Assembly (NCBI GenBank): GCA_964409295.1
Contig: CAYPCV010000231.1
Location: 1-7,679, forward strand
Source of the DNA: UBA1140 sp964409295
Lineage (GTDB): Bacteria > Campylobacterota > Campylobacteria > Campylobacterales > Sulfurovaceae
DNA length: 7,679 bases
Direction: 5' to 3'
In this document: positions 6,838-7,679 of the stretch, piece after piece
How positions within the stretch are numbered: the first letter of the stretch is position 1
Layout: every line of letters starts with the position of its first letter
The notes under the pieces: generated by a model
Seen by the model: only the letters and a program-made list of their open reading frames with translations
The model's database searches: none
Told to the model about the DNA's origin: nothing
Made by a program: the position numbers and the translations under genes

Positions 6838-6852
6838 AGGCAAAAGCCTCTA
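6835..6852 (+). terminator. Hairpin starting at the UbiD-family stop codon, possible terminator
   Basis: TAGAGGC (6835-6841) and GCCTCTA (6846-6852) form a perfect 7-bp stem with an AAAA loop. The first three bases are the stop codon itself. No run of T follows (CACTTCATC), so this is not a textbook intrinsic terminator on either strand. It may be a Rho-assisted stop or an RNA 3' end protector. Confidence 0.45.
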
Positions 6853-6879
6853 CACTTCATCTACAAAGAAAACTTATAG

Positions 6880-6899
6880 TAGAATAGTAAACTACTATT
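6880..6899 (+). promoter_or_regulatory. Possible -10 box with an overlapping AT-rich hairpin before the DUF4136-like gene
   Basis: TAGAAT at 6880-6885 is a one-mismatch -10 box. AATAGTA (6883-6889) and TACTATT (6893-6899) form a perfect 7-bp inverted repeat with a 3-base loop, and ATAGTA also occurs as a direct copy at 6876-6881. The repeat ends just before the ribosome site AAGGAG (6901-6906), which stays outside the stem and 9 bases from ATG 6916. The stem is weak in GC, so this may be an operator or chance. Confidence 0.4.
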
Positions 6900-6915
6900 A
6901 AAGGAGACATACTTT

Positions 6916-7560
6916 ATGAATAAAATTATTTTTTTAATCTTAACACTCATACCCATTCTCTTTACAACAGGGTGTTCTCCAATAAGCAATAAATACAAAA
7001 TAACTATTGATGCGATTACAGTTCCTAATTTAAAAGCTATACCCAGTTCATTTAAAATTGAAGCTCTTGGGAAAAATACCAATAAAAACAGTCTTCTTTT
7101 TCAAGAGCAAAGTAACTATCTAGTCAAACTTCTTCTATCTAAAGGGTATATTCAACCCTACTCCTCTTTAGAAGCACAACAGATTATCTATTTTGATTAT
7201 GGCATCGAAAAACTACTAGAAGAGGTAGAAACCTATAGTGAGCCAGAAGTTAGTGTAGGTGTTTCAGTAGGATACCCTTATGGTTTTTATAGACACCACT
7301 ATAATCCATTTTGGGGGAATTGGGGCTACTATAGAACTTATCGTAAACAATACAATTACTATAATCGTTACGTTACCTTATTGGCTAAAAATCAAATGGG
7401 AAAAGAGTTATGGCGTGTAGATGTATCAAGTATAGGAGAGTCAAAAAATTTAAAGAAGATTGTCCCTATTTTACTTGAAGCATCGATTCCATATATAGGT
7501 AAAAATACCAAAGAACCCGTAAAAGTTGTCATCAAAGAAAAAATAACTAAAGAAGAGTAG
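6916..7560 (+). CDS. DUF4136-like, tyrosine-rich lipoprotein of unknown function
   Basis: The 214-residue product has a clear lipoprotein leader (hydrophobic 4-16, then TTGC with C20 as the lipidation site), so it is probably anchored in the inner or outer membrane. The overall plan fits DUF4136-type envelope proteins: SSFKIEALG (44-52), LVKLLLSKGYIQ (69-80), the strand IIYFDYGIEKL (90-100), YVTLLAKNQMGKELWRVDVS (152-171) and a final helix LLEASIPYIG (186-195). Residues 120-152 carry 11 tyrosines plus Gly, Trp, Phe and His; a similar aromatic loop interrupts the domain in some relatives. No catalytic motif is visible. AAGGAG at 6901-6906 supports the start. The family is found in Gram-negative envelopes, but its function is not established. 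Nothing in the neighbourhood assigns a partner. Confidence 0.7.
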   Translation: MNKIIFLILTLIPILFTTGCSPISNKYKITIDAITVPNLKAIPSSFKIEALGKNTNKNSLLFQEQSNYLVKLLLSKGYIQPYSSLEAQQIIYFDYGIEKLLEEVETYSEPEVSVGVSVGYPYGFYRHHYNPFWGNWGYYRTYRKQYNYYNRYVTLLAKNQMGKELWRVDVSSIGESKNLKKIVPILLEASIPYIGKNTKEPVKVVIKEKITKEE

Positions 7561-7587
7561 TTTTACCTGATTTTAATTTTAATAAGA

Positions 7588-7593
7588 TATTAT
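7588..7593 (+). promoter_or_regulatory. Possible -10 box for the peroxiredoxin gene
   Basis: TATTAT at 7588-7593 follows a T-rich stretch (7571-7583) and the bases TAAGA, resembling the other promoters here. The background is very AT-rich, so other hexamers could serve. The box is followed by TTCCTT, complementary to the AAGG ribosome site at 7623-7626. Confidence 0.4.
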
Positions 7594-7601
7594 TTCCTTG
7601 T

Positions 7602-7616
7602 TAATAAAAATTATTA
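7602..7616 (+). promoter_or_regulatory. Possible PerR/Fur-type operator before the peroxiredoxin gene
   Basis: TAATAAAAATTATTA is an inverted repeat with 6-base arms and a 3-base centre. It agrees with the B. subtilis PerR box (TTATAATNATTATAA, recalled) at 11 of 14 informative positions. It lies between the putative -10 and the start codon, where a repressor would block transcription. ahpC is a PerR target in Campylobacter. AT-rich DNA makes such matches common, so support is modest. Confidence 0.3.
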
Positions 7617-7636
7617 TTTAAAAAGGTATTATTAAA

Positions 7637-7679
7637 ATGATCGTAACAAATAAAGCTCCAGATTTTACAGCAACAGCAG
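7637..7679 (+). CDS. ahpC: 2-Cys peroxiredoxin AhpC/TsaA, N-terminal 14 codons (3' truncated by window edge)
   Basis: ATG 7637 opens the peptide MIVTNKAPDFTATA, which runs off the right edge. It closely resembles the N-termini of Campylobacter AhpC and Helicobacter TsaA as I recall them (M-I/L-V-T-x-x-A-x-D-F-x-A-x-A). The APDF element opens the thioredoxin-like fold of peroxiredoxins. The enzyme reduces hydrogen peroxide and organic peroxides in the cytoplasm, usually with thioredoxin as donor in this phylum. The catalytic cysteines lie beyond the window, so the subtype rests on the N-terminus only. AAGG at 7623-7626 lies 10 bases before the start. The 76-bp gap upstream carries a possible -10 and a PerR-like repeat, fitting peroxide control. 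Confidence 0.75.
   Translation, partial: MIVTNKAPDFTATA

Noticed and set aside
7545..7564. AACTA/TAGTT stem followed by TTTT at the end of the DUF4136-like gene
   Set aside because: A five-pair stem with an 8-base loop and one G-C pair is too weak to call a terminator.

Overview
This window looks like ordinary chromosome from an AT-rich member of the Campylobacterota (former Epsilonproteobacteria). The basis is the gene order PpiD/SurA-like isomerase, ftsA, ftsZ, which I recall from Campylobacter and Helicobacter. It is supported by the FtsZ sequence style, a long (607-residue) UbiD-type decarboxylase of the kind tied to futalosine menaquinone synthesis, and the opening residues of an AhpC/TsaA peroxiredoxin. 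Promoters are TATAAT-like -10 boxes with no visible -35. A free-living sulfur-oxidising lineage (Sulfurimonas, Sulfurovum or Arcobacter type) is plausible, but I cannot fix the genus.

Layout: all genes are on the + strand. Region 1 (1-4256) is a tight cluster: the 3' part of a periplasmic folding factor, ftsA (TTG start), ftsZ, and a secreted polysaccharide deacetylase that starts 9 bp after the ftsZ stop. Region 2 (4258-4958) is a single gene with its own promoter, encoding a heme-c lipoprotein of the Tll0287-like/DUF3365 family. Region 3 (4979-6852) is another single gene with its own promoter, encoding a UbiD-family menaquinone decarboxylase and ending in a hairpin that begins at the stop codon. 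Region 4 (6880-7560) encodes a DUF4136-like, tyrosine-rich lipoprotein. Region 5 (7588-7679) is the promoter region and first 14 codons of a 2-Cys peroxiredoxin.

How the parts fit: the first cluster joins envelope protein folding, the FtsA/FtsZ division machine and a carbohydrate deacetylase, suggesting that envelope modification may be expressed together with division. The later genes serve respiration, redox and the envelope: a quinone-pathway enzyme, a heme lipoprotein, an envelope lipoprotein and a peroxide-detoxifying enzyme.

The most interesting signal is not a protein. At two neighbouring genes (4290 and 5014) the last base of the TATAAT box begins an 8-bp dyad whose other arm contains the Shine-Dalgarno sequence. 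A weaker form occurs before the peroxiredoxin. If transcription starts at the usual distance from the -10, the local mRNA lacks most of the left arm and has a free ribosome site, while read-through mRNA from upstream would carry the full hairpin and mask it. This could insulate each gene from upstream read-through. It is a hypothesis from sequence only. I saw no mobile element, CRISPR array, rRNA or tRNA, and no non-coding stretch longer than about 80 bases.
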